DNA of 64,000 bases, taken from assembly GCA_965230195.1 (NCBI GenBank), contig OZ245997.1, positions 1,178,001 to 1,242,000 of the forward strand, read 5' to 3'. Of the stretch, positions 10,329-23,155 are shown one piece after another. Positions within the stretch are counted from its first letter, which is position 1, and every line of letters begins with the position of its first letter. This DNA is from Putridiphycobacter sp965230195. GTDB taxonomy: Bacteria; Bacteroidota; Bacteroidia; Flavobacteriales_D; Crocinitomicaceae. A program made the position numbers and the translations under genes. Under the pieces are notes generated by a model. The model was given only the letters and a program-made list of their open reading frames with translations, searched no databases and was not told the origin of the DNA.

Positions 10329-10694
10329 ATGGTGCTCAAATTGAAGTCCGTCAAAGATTTCGAGACATTGCACGAGCGGTGCCTCGTCGAGATGTTGGAC
10401 GAGTTCGACAAGGCAGGACTCAAAAAGTTGATTCTCTCTTCGAAGAAGCAGCGGGTTGTAAGTTGATAGCGATGCTGACATGTGCTGTGCCGAGAGCGCA
10501 GGCACCGTCCTGTCATACGCAACTGCGTCATCGGGGCGAAGCGTCAAGATGTGCTGACCTCCCGCGTCCGACGAAGCTGCCTCGTCCAGAGGCTCTTCGT
10601 TGTGTGTCTAAGAGTTTTGGACGACAGTGAGGTGACACAAAAGGCTTTGACCGAGACGGGATGCAGAATTGTCGAACGCCTTTTTCAAGAATAG
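10329..10694 (+). CDS. small helical hypothetical protein
   Basis: Exon 1 runs 10329-10457 (MVLKLKSVKDFETLHERCL, then EMLDEFDKAGLKKLI) and ends at a good donor (GTAAGTTG). The second exon is taken to start at 10497, which gives an intron of only 39 nt but keeps phase. It ends with VLDDSEVTQKALTETGCRIV. The product would be helical and charged. The exon join is the weak point; family unknown. Confidence 0.35.
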
Positions 10695-10929
10695 CCATAG
10701 ACAGCGAAGTACGTTGAGAGAAAAGAACGACAGAGATATGCCGTTCTCGTAGAAGCGATAGAAGACAGCGAGAGACGGAACATGAAACGAAAGGCCGGCG
10801 GGTATGGCAAGATGGCGTGTGCCCGGCACACGCCTATGTGTCATGTATCCGTATGCGCCCGAGGCGTCTTGCGTCAGTCGTGTGTCGCGTCACGCCAGGC
10901 ACACGCCCATGAAGAGAAGAGAAAACTAC

Positions 10930-11289
10930 TTACCAATCGTTGTGAATCGCACAAGGAAGCTCGGGGATGTCGGTAAAGACGGGAAGAGAGGAGGGCGTGG
11001 GGCAGGTTCCTGAAAATGAAGGCTGGATGTATGTGATCGCTCGTGCTGTGCCCGTTCTGCAAAATAACTGAGCTTCCTAGTGAAGGAGATTGATTTGCAT
11101 CATCGCCAAATCTGCAGCTTCCGACCTGCTGCTTACGAACCAGTTGGGTTTGATCGGAGCATTCAGCGGACTCCTATGCCAATCGACCAATTCTTCCTTG
11201 GACGTAGGATTGAGAGAAAGGGCGTCCTGCTGGATCGTCTGTGATACGAGAAGCGGCTGCGAGCAATGAGGGTTTAGAAATCTCGACAT
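10930..11289 (-). CDS. small hypothetical protein, two exons
   Basis: Exons 11289-11137 and 11076-10930 join in phase 0 through a 60-nt GT-AG intron (GTAAGC...CACTAG) to give 99 residues. The sequence is proline-rich (LNAPIKPNWF, CPTPSSLPVFTDIPELP). The second exon has no stop until its end only in the frame set by the splice, which supports the model. No family recognised. Its start codon is 14 nt from that of the divergent gene at 11304. Confidence 0.4.
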
Positions 11290-11303
11290 CTTCTGTGCGA
11301 TAG

Positions 11304-11817
11304 ATGATTCTTCATTGGACGTTTGATCAGACAAAACACCCCGAAGTACAAAAAGGTGAGCGCTCAACGCCTTTCTGACGTCTATGCCAGACACCTAATA
11401 ATAGATTTTTCTGCCAGTCAGGTGAGTGTGGCGATGTCTTGCATGCTTTCGAGAACAGAGGAATACGATCCGGAACCGCAAGATAACGACAGTCTCGCAG
11501 TATGACGTTCTTAGTATCGACACAAAAGTGCGTAGAGCGTGCCGTCGACGAGGAACCGAGAGATCGCAGCGTTCAGTCGACAGCATGGAACACTAAAAAT
11601 CTTCGGCATTGTTGACGAGACGAAAGGTGTCGATCTAACAATGATACATCATGCATTGGGCGAAAGCGCTTTTTTCGTGATAGGGGTATCTATTCGGTTT
11701 CGACGTTCGATAAGAGTACGAGACGATAAGTCTGTGACAGATGCGACAACATCTGATGAAGTGGTCGATATGTCTAACAAGCAGACAATGGTTCAAGAGA
11801 TGTCGAAGCTATCCTGA
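11304..11817 (+). CDS. hypothetical protein, three exons
   Basis: Proposed exons 11304-11355, 11454-11527 and 11584-11817 (introns of 98 and 56 nt), phase-consistent, 119 residues. Recognisable protein-like runs are MILHWTFDQTKHPEVQK, KITTVSQYDVLSIDTK, HGTLKIFGIVDETKGVDL and MIHHALGESAFFVIGV. The tail is acidic and low in hydrophobics. No domain recognised. The first intron is longer than usual here and its acceptor is the least certain part. Confidence 0.35.
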
Positions 11818-12080
11818 ATTTCCCTCAACAGATTGCTGCTATTGTGCATTAAAAAACTGTTTCTGAATGTCGAGTGTATTGAGATCTGAGACGACGAGCC
11901 GAGAGTAACTGATGTGACTTCTTTGTTATGCTCCTCTCCTGCCCTCATCTACATGATAGCACTGTAACAAGAGACATCTGTCTGCTCGCCGTTCTTGTCT
12001 GGAGCAACCGAACAAAGAATCCAAAAACCGCCAAAAACGATATGTCTTGTTAGACAATGCATCTATGCGAAACAATGCGA

Positions 12081-15000
12081 TCAGAGACCCAATTGGACAG
12101 CTTCGTCCTCCGTGATGCCTGTATTGTTAGATGTCAGTCGATAGTTTCTGCCTCCTATCATCGCTCCGCAGTCTTGGCACTGACTCTGTTCCAATGCTTG
12201 ACCGCATTCTCCAATCACATACCAGTGGCCATTGGGGCATCGGTACAGCTGGCCACGGGTGCTGCCCGAGTGCATGGTCGGATCTGAAGTAACAACCGTC
12301 TTGAGAAGAGCAATCTGAGCTTCAATGGAAAGCGGAAAGAGTCGGCTCTTCAAATCTCGCAACTCATTCTGCTGCAAGGTGATCTGCATCCTCTACAAGA
12401 AACCGTTCGTCGATCGGACGGATCTGTTGTTACAGATCCCAGCCATACCTCTTCCCTGCTTGAGCATACAGCTAGAGCATTTGACAGGCTTTCTTCAGCC
12501 TTCTGCAGAATTGAGCGTTGGAGTTTATTGATGGATTCAGGGAGAAGTGTAGGATCGGATCGCATTGCTATCGTTTTCACCATGCCAGATATCTCTGTGA
12601 CAAATTTCAGACATTCGAGATGGACTTGAGCTGAATCCATGTGTGCCTCTGTCAATAATCTGGTGCTCAGTGACTCTTGAGCGAGCCCGATCAGCTCAGC
12701 GATGTTCGAATCCATATCCCGAATGAATTGCAAACCACGTTGAATGATCTCCTGAATTCTCTCGGTCTACACAACAGGCCATGTTCAATGCAGAGCCACC
12801 ATGTAAACAGTCACCCGTTGAGTGGAAATATAAGAGCTCTTGCTGATATGGTTTCTGAGCACTTCGATGTGACACCGATGACATTGCAACCAGAGTCTCC
12901 GGCAAAACACAAACCCAATGCAAGCTCTGCAAACACACAAAGGAATTATCATCAGAAACGATGACGATGCATGCACTGCCTGCATGTCTGTGCTTGATCA
13001 GGTTTGGGTTCAGTCAATGCGTCGAGTTCGGCAGCGAGCTCTTCTTCTGACCACTCTTCTTCAAGCGCTTTGCTCATGATGGAATCAAGCGTCTGTCTAT
13101 AGAGTTCGATCGATGGCATTCTGCAGAACAGTAACCACGTCATTGTGACAACAGAGAATGATCAAAGGTACTGTTGCGAAGTGTCCAACAGTTTTCGGTA
13201 TTCTGCTGCACAGGATGTTGCCCTCTTTCCAATTCTCTGTATCTTCCTCAGTGTCGAACGGACCTCGAGACCACTCGTCATGTTGGCTTTCAGATCGTCC
13301 AGATCCCCGTCGATCTTCTCGACATCACTCTTGAGCTTATTCTGCGTTCTGACAAAGAGGCGAACGAATCGTCTGTCCATGAGATCGATCTCTGTCTTCT
13401 TGATGATCCGGCCATAACGGCGAATGGATACAATGGGCGATCTGCAGATCATGCAGACTCTTCTGTTGTCCAACATACCCATGCGTTCACCCAGCACTGG
13501 TCTCGTCCACCTGTCCATATCATCTTAGAAGATCAGCCACAACAAGGGAGTAACTTTTCGTATTTATCCTGCTCGTAGAACTGCTTGATGTCCATGTGAC
13601 CATCGAGGGTGGACATTAAGAAAGCGTGGCCACAGTTGAGAACGATCAGTGGATCCTGAGTGAGGTCTTCGTCGGTCAGCTCTCCGTATTTGCGGAACTG
13701 AATCATGTCGACCTCCTACAGTGATCGAAAATGCATGGTGCAATGCATGCAGTGAACAACAGACCATGTTCTTGACCGTAGGGTCAGCATGTACATGGCA
13801 GAACGCATCCGAAGGGCACTCCTCCCCACAGAGGGATGGACATTGACATCCACAAGCAAGTTGTTTACGACAGCGATGATCACAAGGTAACCGTTTGCAC
13901 GGAACTCCACACGGAAGTGTGCACTCTCCCTGGTGCTCGCACTTCCACGAACATGGCTCGACACAGGATTCGCGTTTGTCTGAGCACTTCCTGTGGTTGC
14001 TCTCTTTTTGATGCTCACAGACAATGGAACACTTCTCCTGACACGGACTGCAGTTTTCATGATCTACGAACGACGTCCATAGACAGAAAGAGAAGATGAG
14101 CAATTTACCCGGATGACAATGATCTTTGCACAAATGGCCACAGAACAGAATTTTGCCGCAGAGAGATTGGCACTTTTTATGCTCCAGCAGATGAACATTC
14201 GATGACGAGAGTATAAACTGCGGGTTCTTTTTCAGCGTTTGATCCAGACAGTCTCCACATTGCCTCTGGCATAAGTGCCCACAGCCTCCGATCTGTCGAT
14301 GGCACCGTGCGAAGCAATTGCGTGGATGCTCTGAAATGGTGCCCTCTCTGTGGCAGGGAACGTTAATCTTATGCCCACAGAATGGCATCAACACAGAAAC
14401 AAGTTCGGTGCAGCTCTCAGGGTTTTCAGAGAAACGCTTCGCACGAGAGCATGGCACCTGGTATCTGTGACCATGTTGACATCCTTCGACACCCACCTCG
14501 ATGCTCTCTTCACAGAGGACAGTGGCCGGATTGGCAGCCCTGTCATCCAATGGCGTTCATTTCGTATGTCAAATCAACGAGCCTGGTACTTGTGACACGG
14601 AATCTTGTGCTGGACGTGCCCACATGGAAGCTCGACGCTGACAAGCACAGGACATTCGCTTTGTGTGTGTTCTTGGTTTGTGACATGACAGCGTCTGCTC
14701 GAACAAATCCACAACTGCACACCATTCAAAGTGTGCACATAGACAGACCTTCTGCAGATGTGTCCGCATGGTAATTGCTGTCCACAAAGCTCCTGACATC
14801 CGCCTTCTGCAGCCAAGCGGCCGAAGTCTTTCCAGTGAGCGATCTTCGTTGCCTTCTCCGGATGATTTTGACACTTTAGCTGAGACAAGCAGCAAAGTGG
14901 AGCACGATATGTGTAGAGTACGAATCAACTGACCTCCAGTTCAGTTCCGACACATCCTTCCTCTCGCATCATGCTGAGGATATCCTTCCACATTGTGTTC

Positions 15001-18000
15001 TTGCGATAAGCTTCCAGAGACTTGCTGTTTCCGAGGATATACATTCCTTCTCGCGCTCTTGAGAGCATGACATTGATTCTGTTCTTGATACCCACAAATC
15101 CAATGTGGCCCTCTTTCTGATTTCTAACGAGCGACAGTATGACAACCTTTGCCTCTTCTCCCTGCCGATAGTCACATCGTTGTAGCTACTGCAAAGGGGG
15201 GTTCACTTGAAAGTTATCCACAGTGGCCAGGCGGACACAAGATTGCATTTCTTTGTCTGCATAGACCTTCTTCTTTTCTTTTTCGCCTTGGTCTTCCTCA
15301 TCGTCACGAATATGGTCCTCTGCCGGTACGTTTGGATCTCCTGGATAGAACGGCTTGGAGAGACGGGGTGGAAAGGAAGCAGATGATCACTTGTTGCTGT
15401 GAAGTCTGCCAGCAGCTCTTTGTCATTCTCATCGATGCGCATATGGAGAGATACTTCTGATGTGAGCTTTCTTAACTTCAGCAGCTGTCCCACATAGGGC
15501 GTCACAATCGCAACGTCATCTATGCATCGCATTCAGAGCTCTATTGCTCCAAGAAGCAATCCACCTCGTCTGAAGCAATCCTGTTTTAGCAGGTATGCCG
15601 CCAAATGAACCGCAAAGTGCGCCTCGAACGTATTGCTCTTGGATTTTGCATCCGCGGTACCGTCCTCTTCGTGATCATGATCGAAGAAAAACAGCGTCTT
15701 AGCCATTCCAGGCACCGCCTCTGGATATTTTTTCACTGAAGCGTGATCCTGAAGCTCAGGGTAGACAGTGGAACGAATCAGTCTGACAGAGATGAAGCTA
15801 CAACAGCAAAAAGCGGTAGCAATCCGAACAGACCTTGAGAATTGTGGGCGCATCCGTCGTTGACTTTGAAGTGTGACGTGGTGGACGTTGCTCTGAGTAA
15901 TGAGCCTTTCAAACATCGAAACATCCAAATCGAATCCCGATCCAGAATGCACTTGAAGCAAAAAATTGTCAACCTTTGGGCGAAGCTGCTCGTGATCTCC
16001 AATCATGATTAATTGCTGGGTGTCTGCGGACAGCGATGTCAATACGTGAGCTTCTAACACCTCGGCCGCCTCTTCCAAAATCACAATCCGGGGTCGGAGA
16101 CTTGCCAAAAGATCTTGATGCATTGCCACGTATGTTGTTGTCATTCCAACAACAGATGCACTTCTCAGACACTCCAAATCTGATGATTGCTTCAGTTCTG
16201 CATACTGCTCTCTGTAGTAATCATACTCTGCGATCAAATCTTCCATGGTCTCGTTTGCTTCTCCCCTAACTTTTGCCTCCAGGTAGTTGTACAACGTTTC
16301 GTGCTCCGTCGGAGAGATGTCCCAGAAATCGTGTATTTGCAGTAGCTCTTCTAAAGGGCGATCTGGGAAAAGACAAGCATCTTGCCAATCTTCATCACTG
16401 TATTCCCAATACATTTCACACCATTCCATCCACGCAAGGGAGAAATCTTTCCGCACGCCATCATACATTCTGGCATGATCCAGATAGTCAAAGAACCGAG
16501 GGCAGTAAGATAGAATGAACTTGCCCACTTGACACCATCTCAAAGCTCTGAACAAGAGCAAGACAATATGGTGATGCACCCCATTGGCAGCTTTTTACTT
16601 TGCACTGGATCTCTTGAGAGATGCACTTCTGAGTTCGATTGTTTCTTCGAGACCTGGCAGTCTGTCTTTCAGCAACTTGTACCCCGTGGCGCCTGTTCCT
16701 CGTTTCGGTATGTTCTTCAGATTGTACTGCTCCAGTGCCTTGCAACGGCTGTTTCCACCGACTCGAATGATGTCACGGATGCCTGCCTTGAGCAGACCAG
16801 TTAAGAACTGATCGAGTGCGTGATTCGTGTAGCAGATGCAGAGGATTGGACCAATGGATTTTCCTTCCTGTTGTCCCATTCCACAGAGCCAGTTTTCAAG
16901 ACGACGATAACGGTCGGGATGTTTGAAGGTCAGCAGAGCACGGACAATCTGAACTCCAACATATGTCTTCCCTGTTCAGTGTCACACAGATCCGGTTCCT
17001 GGAGTGAACCATAAAAGATGTGTATCTACCTGTTCCGGGCGGGCCCTGGATCAAAGCGATCTCTTGCGTAAGGGCTGTTTTCAAAGCCTCTGCTTGGCGT
17101 TTGTCTAGCGTGGTCCATTCGTTGATTGCTTCAAGTGGAAAATCGTCAGGAAACTCTAGATTGACTGTAGGCACCCTACAGCAATGTCAGTGTCTTCCAG
17201 AGAAACGTATTCGGCGCCAATAAAACCATGGAAACAGATCATCTTTGTTCAGAAAAAGGAATCCGAGGTCGAATGTCCCTCCATACGCTGCATACTCAGG
17301 TACTGTTATCACCTGCTGGTTTGTTCCTCCTTTCTGTCAAGAAATGCAACTCAACAACGAGTGATGCCTCTTTGCTAAGGTCCACCGTCGATGGAGGCGG
17401 TGGCGGCTGTGCAATGATGTCGTCCAATGGTATAGGAGCTGTTTTGAGAGCTGCCAAAACGGACTCAAACGCAAAGAAGCTCGGGCCTGCTTGTAACATG
17501 ACCACTTCTGACTTCAATGTGTGGTTGTGGTCTTCATCCTTCAGCATGAGAGACATGAGTTTCTCGTTGTAAGGACGCGGCAGCGATCTAACAAGTCTCC
17601 TTCAACAAGAAAAGAACAACTGCGAGATCTAACCGGATGCCGAGAGTGGGACGGGAAGACGACAGCTTATGTTCATTACGCTCTCCGATAGATCCAAAGA
17701 CAAGATGGGGGCGTTGAGTGTTGCCCGTGTGCCAGCAAATGCAGATCAGAGTTCCGTGAGCCAATCGCTTCGTCCGTTTCCAAAAAGCCATTTTCTGCTG
17801 CGATGAATACCTCGTTAACAACCCAGGTTCGTTGAATTCAATCTGGCAAGGCTTGGAAAATAACTAAAGAGCCAAATGGTGTGCGGCGTACGTTATAGTA
17901 GACCCCTTCGAATCGATTTGCTCCCATGGACACCACCTCCACATGTCTGTAGATATCCATCGAGACATCTCTGGATTCAAAACCACAGGTCACTGTCTTC

Positions 18001-19726
18001 TTCAGCTGATCCTATCAACAGAGCAACATCCACCAACCCGAATTCGTTAACGTGTTCTGACAGGGTTCCGCAAAGCGTCGATTCCTCCAGATTCCATGAA
18101 GTTCGCGATGGCTGTTTGGATGTCCGAGACGAGATTGAAGCGCAGCAAACGGAAGTGCAGATCGCGATGGGCCTCGACGCTGCCTGCAGGAAGATGCACA
18201 ACGGAACCAGCCCTGTGGAACCCTTCAGCTGTCATCATGCAAGCAAAGGGCCGGGAAGCACTTGTTCGGGGGGAGGTAGGGCGGCGATGAACAGAGAGCC
18301 TCTTCTTCCGTCGGGACAATGCAGATCTCTTCAATGTCACTGTGATCATTGTCGTGTCTCGGACCCTTTGGATTCAGCATACCTGAGGGCAACACTCGTA
18401 TGCCAGTCGATGGCAAACTGCATACCTGGCGGATCAGCATACATGTTTACTTTTGAACGTTTTTCCACTCTTCTGGAAGTTTTCAGCAATACAAGCTTCT
18501 TTGCAAGTGCGTTTCCTGACGCATCTCTGTTTGTCTTCTGTGCAAAAAGACTGATACAATCACCATCTCTTAAAATGCAACGCATTGTGACGGAATCTCT
18601 TTTTACTTTGAAAACTCTGTGTAGGCTTTTACAAACTTCCGGTGTTTTCGATGAGGGTGTGCGAAATCGATAAGAGTGCGATCCTTTATAGCTTCAAGGT
18701 GAGACTGAAGAGGTGAGATGTCCTTTAGAAAGGAGCTGTCGAATCGCCGAAGGAGCTCCAAGAAGAACAGCAGGAGCGGAGATAGGACCTCTAACCACAT
18801 ATCTTTGTTTTCCGCATCCGACTGCCGAAATCCCGATCGATCATTTCGATCCGAAGCAGACAGATCTGTCTCAGACAGCGAAGGAGGGACCTTCATTGAC
18901 AGAAGCTCTTTGAGCATCGACTGGATCTGAGTCCACTCAAAAGTCCGACCCAAGTATCCAAGAAATGCGTTCACGTATTTCTGAAGTGTTGATTTCAGAA
19001 TCGATGGTGAGGTCACCAATCTTAGGAATGGAACGAAAGTATAGAGGAAGGACACCTTTAGATAACACCATATTTACGTCGAAATAGAAAAAAAGACAAG
19101 TCAGGCGCACTTCGGTAGTTGTTGTCGTTTTTGTTTGATTCAGCACAAATTTTTTCTGTGGACCGAAGAGGTTAAGCAAGATCTCCTCTCCAATCTCACT
19201 GCCGAGCGTCCGGAGAACAGTCAGCTCGTCTCCTCCGCTGTCGGCGTTGAGGCATCTCTCCATGCACTGAATGAACGCGTGCGCTTGCCTTGTCGAGCAT
19301 CTCTCCAATCGCATTTCGACGAACATACTGCCGAAATACTCTCCTAGGTCTACTTCCGAATCGCATTTGAACTGTGGACTTACGTGAAAACAGTAGGTGC
19401 GTCAGTGTCGTCGCTCGCGGATTCATGGAGGACTTCGTCCGGCCTGGCGTGTAAGTAGCGGCAGTCGTCGCCGAACCGGCACGTCCCATTGCGCGCGAAA
19501 AACTGACAGATCGCGGTTTTCCCAGTCCATTTCTTCTCTTCAGTCACTTGCAATGTTCGCGCAACGTTCTCGGGATCCGATGTGTCGTGCGAGAATCGGC
19601 ACGAGGTCCCGAACTTGCATGATCCTGTTCTGACGAAGTGTCGACATAGTTGTTTCGAAGTGGTGCCTAATATCAACAGTGTGTTCTGCGAATAGCGAGA
19701 AATAACGGCTTACTGCTATGTGACAT
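12081..19726 (-). CDS. ZNFX1: ZNFX1-type SF1 helicase with CCCH and NFX1 zinc fingers
   Basis: One large multi-exon gene. Animal ZNFX1 is an RNA-binding helicase in small-RNA inheritance and antiviral sensing. Parts in protein order: start ATG 19726 with a 47-nt first intron (19667-19713); two CCCH fingers (CRHFVRTGSCKFGTSCRFSH; CQFFARNGTCRFGDDCRYLH); a helical repeat region (19330-18600); KRTKRLAHGTLICICWH (17750). The helicase core follows: Walker A ALIQGPPGTG near 17045, CYTNHALDQF, Walker B-like ILEEAAEVLEAH near 16070, MIGDHEQLRPK, LQSQRRMRPQFS, VAIVTPYVGQLLKL and a final motif near 15070 with MLSRAREG. NFX1-type Cys/His repeats run from about 14880 to 13700. The C-terminal RZ finger is YRCPNGHWYVIGECGQ near 12240. 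All exons share one strand and direction. Not every internal splice was resolved. CCCH fingers at the N-terminus are unusual for the family. Confidence 0.88.
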
Positions 19727-19813
19727 GTTCCTTTTTGTGCACACTAAAGTAGAGATAGGAGAGTAAACACAAAGACGGGATGTGCCGTGCGGAGCACGGC
19801 GATGGTGTCACAA

Positions 19814-20174
19814 TCAATCACTTCTACATTCCTTCAAAGTCGCATCAGGATCTGGTGCTGCCACAATCAGTTCATTTCCTCCTCGGCTGGACACCTCAGG
19901 GCGATGTGTTGTTCTAAGGGTAACACCGGAGTGTGCGTGTGCTTCTTTCATGCGACGTTTGCGAAGTATCTCGACGCATCTGGCGGCTGGATTCTTGCAG
20001 GTATGCAACAAGAGGACGTCGCCATCGTTCGCGGTCGACGATGTTTTGCAGCTAGCAATCGCTTAACAGATCATCGGTGATATGCCACGCGGCGGCGGCC
20101 TCAGTGAATACGTCGCCGAGTTCCGCTTCAGACAGGCGACATCCATGCGCTGCCAAAAAGGAGCTTTGATACAT
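19814..20174 (-). CDS. small hypothetical protein
   Basis: A start at ATG 20174 opens MYQSSFLAAHGCRLSEAELG and AAAAWHITDDL, a convincing N-terminus. A second coding-like segment (VEILRKRRMKEAHAHSGVTL to a stop at 19814) lies downstream on the same strand. The intron between them (donor GTTAAG near 20070, acceptor CTGCAAG near 19995) does not keep phase cleanly with the second segment, so the two may not belong together. It begins only 37 nt after the stop of the EF-hand gene. Confidence 0.3.
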
Positions 20175-20210
20175 ATATAAGGCGTAATCGGGGTTACAAC
20201 AACAATACAG

Positions 20211-20841
20211 TCAATCAAACAGCGCTCTGAACTCGTCAAATTCCACAAAGCCTGATCTATCTTTGTCATGAAACTGGACATTCGGCATCAAATCAAATTC
20301 CTATTCTCGGCAACTTGGTCATTCAGGAATGCAGAGCGTACGAGTGCTCACTTGCAAGGTGTCACGCAGTCGGTCCAATGAAATCTTCCCCGTCCTGTCT
20401 GCCTGTACACAGAGACGCCTTTCAATGTGTCTCCGGCGTGATTCGATGAACATTTCCGCCGAGAGCCACAAAGGCGTCGACGGTGGCGTGGATGTCTCTG
20501 GATTTCTCTGCCGCCTTCTTCTGTTTTTCTATCGCCTTAAGAAACTCCTCAAATTCGATGACACCGCTGTTATTCGCATCGGCCTGGATCGCGTCGATGA
20601 CTGGCATCGCTCTCTGCGTTGCTTACTTCGCTCATGAGGAGAAACAGATCTTCATCGGATATCGATTGGCCGATCGCCGTCAGCGCAGATTTGATCTCGA
20701 CAATGTCAATCGTCCCATTCTCTGTCATCTTTCATCGCACAGTCTATTCGCATAGGGCTGTCGTTTACTGTTTTTATCGTAGCGATTGAAAAGCTTTCGA
20801 CAGACGTCGATTTCGGTCGTCGTCAGTCGAACACCTTGCAT
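20211..20841 (-). CDS. EF-hand calcium-binding protein (calmodulin/centrin-like)
   Basis: Five exons: 20841-20769, 20721-20627, 20583-20452, 20402-20352 and 20300-20211, with introns of 47, 43, 49 and 51 nt; 146 residues. Four EF-hands become visible after splicing. Loop 1 is DKNKNGTIDIVE (split by intron 1), loop 2 DANNSGVIEFEE (just after intron 2), loop 3 ADRTGKISLDR (lacks the usual first Asp spacing, likely weak) and loop 4 DKDRSGFVEFDE. The linker KQKKAAEKSRDIHATVD and VALGGN are typical of small EF-hand sensors related to flagellar or calmodulin-like proteins. The helix before loop 4 is shorter than usual. Another in-frame ATG lies at 20922; 20841 gives a more standard N-terminus. Confidence 0.85.
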
Positions 20842-20952
20842 GATGACGTCGCTATTGACTGCAATCTTTCTCGTCTCAAAATTCCAATCGTGATGTGACG
20901 TGACAGGAGCGTGTATGATCATCGATCATCGAGCAGCGAGCAGAACTCGGCT

Positions 20953-23155
20953 ATGACCTGTTCTTCTTCGTCCATGAACGCGTTCGTTGCTACCTTACTC
21001 GTTTTCTCATTCTTCGTTGTCCTCTGCCATGGAAACGATATCACTTCGGTCTTGTCTGCTGAAAACGCCGTTGGAAACAATGCCTCGACACTGAGGAACT
21101 CAGACAAAGCCAACTCGAAGGATACCCACCACGGTAGAGGGACGATTGCTTCCAAGGTGGAAAATTACGTCAAGGAGGAGTTCGCCGGCGACCTTCGCGA
21201 GGCGGAGGAGAAAAAGGGCATCGCCTACAATCAGAGTGCCAAGTCTGAACAAGTCAGTCCATCGAAACATCCATCGTCTTCGATATCGGATACATGGGTA
21301 AACACGAACAGGGATTGATGGAGACGGTGGTGCGCGTCAGTCATAAGCAGAGAGGGAATGGAAATACCACATCGAGTGAAGCTGTTGCGGGTAACAGTAC
21401 GGTATCGAATCACACGAGTTCTGCCAAGGCACATGAGATGGAGTCGGATGTGGACCGAATGATCGACTCACACGACAATGAATTCGTGCTATCCAAACCC
21501 AAGTCTGTGCAGCGACGCTGGGTGGAGGCCTTAAGATTGGCGCGTGGGTTACAGGGAGCTCGGTGTGCTCACGCTCGATCCGGTATTTATTCAAGATCTG
21601 ACGATTCTCTACACAGCGGCAGCTGTAAGACACAAGTGCTGTATACTTTTGCTTATTGTCTTGCGCAAGACAGTGTTTGGGATTGGTGTTTGAGTGCTTC
21701 GGCCAGCCCGTCATTAACGGATATTTTGTCGCTGGATCTATTGTGGGCACAGGTGGATTCATGCTGATTCAGGTCACCCTTCTCCTCTATCTTCCCCTCT
21801 CATGCTGTGTCACAGGAACTCGTTCAAGTCCAGTCTCTAGCTCAGCTGGGAGTCCAGCTGCTTCTCTTTTACCTGGGATTGGAGTTCTCCCTTGCCAAGA
21901 TCCATGCAGTGGGCGGTGTCGCTTTCTTTGGTATCCCCCGTCAGATGACGATGCCTGAACTTATTCAGTTGTGTACTGCCAGGTGGTCTGATAGAGATGC
22001 TTACCTTTGTCGTTATCATGGTCTTCGGTTGTTCCATTACTGGAGCAGACGTCGGTATCGGAGCGTTTATCGGTGCCCTTCTATCGCTGTCATCCACGTC
22101 TGTCGTGGCCAATTGTCTGGAATCCAGCAAATCCACGAGCTCTCCTTACGGACAGATCACGATCGGCACACTCATCCTGCAAGATTGTACAGTGGGTCTC
22201 ATGTTTGCGACGATGCCTCTTATCCGAGGACAACAGGATCAACCTGCAAATGCCGATGAAGGTTGTCAGAGCCCTTCCGAAAGCACTCGAGTTCTGTGAT
22301 GCGCAGAGTCGTCCATTTTTCCGCTGCTGCTCAGTCTCGCCGCCAAGCTCATTGCCCTCGTCGGCGTTGGCGCATTCACTTCGAGAACTATTCTGCCTCC
22401 CCTTATCAAGAGAGCCAATTCGTGAGATCATCTGCTTGTCCCTCTTTACTGACTTCTATCCGGCTTCTCTATTAGGCTCTTTAGTCAGGATCTCTTTCAG
22501 ATCATGCTGCTCTCTTATTGCTTTCTCTGTGCACTCCTCACGGGGTGGATCGGACTGTCTCACGAATTGGGCGCCTTCTTGGCTGGGTGTCTACTGTCCT
22601 CCACTCCCCAAGCGCCAACAGCGATCAAGGCCATCGAAGGCGCCCGAAACATTTTCATGACGCTGTTCATGGCCTCCATTGGCCTCATGGTGTCGCCCAC
22701 CTTCGTCTGGGAACACATCGCTATCCTGACTTGCAGCGTCATCGCTGTGCTTGTCTGCAAAGCATCCGTCATTACCTTTGTTGTCCGTGCCTTCCGTTTC
22801 GACAGCCGCACGTCATTGCTTGTAAACCCAGCAAGCAAGAACGAAGAGGACTGGCGTTTTGCTTTAGGTGGGCTTAAGTTTGGCACAGATCAGTGAATTC
22901 GCCTTTGTCTTGTTGTCCATCGGCGTCGACTTTGGATTGCTGGAGGTGGAGATGTACCTCTTGCTAGTCGGCGTGACAGGCCTGTCGCTTCTGATCACAC
23001 CTGTCGTCATTTCCATTTCCCGATCTGTTCTTCAGCGGCCCCATCCATCCTCAAAACAAACGGCAGCGGATAAGGAACTGGAAAATGGTCATCAGGTCTT
23101 GCGCACGGTGAATTCTGACCAAGTGCGTCGCAGTAGTGACCTCGATCTATTGTGA
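20953..23155 (+). CDS. K+ efflux antiporter (KEA4/5/6-type CPA2 exchanger)
   Basis: Monovalent cation/proton antiporter of endomembranes. Nine exons: 20953-21252, 21312-21502, 21555-21624, 21674-21772, 21816-21930, 21983-22261, 22307-22421, 22476-22821 and 22868-23155, all phase-consistent; 600 residues. It has a signal peptide (FVATLLVFSFFVVLCHG) and a soluble pre-domain containing GLMETVVRVSHK and SHDNEFVLSKPKELG, as in the plant KEA4-6/TMCO3 group. Then come the CPA2 transmembrane blocks: FGQPVINGYFVAGSIVG, LGLEFSLAKI, STSVVANCLES, GTLILQDCTVGLMFA, LSHELGAFLAGCLL and GLSLAQISEFAFVLLS. No C-terminal KTN/RCK domain is present, also as in KEA4-6. Every transmembrane block is rebuilt only by removing the 43-59 nt introns. 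Confidence 0.93.

Noticed and set aside
10608..10844. Possible third exon of the small minus-strand gene at 10930-11289
   Set aside because: It can be joined in phase but needs a 100-nt intron. The gene already ends in a stop at 10930, and the segment is antisense to a better plus-strand frame.
17876..18673. 265-codon plus-strand open frame inside the helicase gene
   Set aside because: Antisense to ZNFX1 exons; low-complexity Ser/Cys-rich composition and no ATG-proximal signal.
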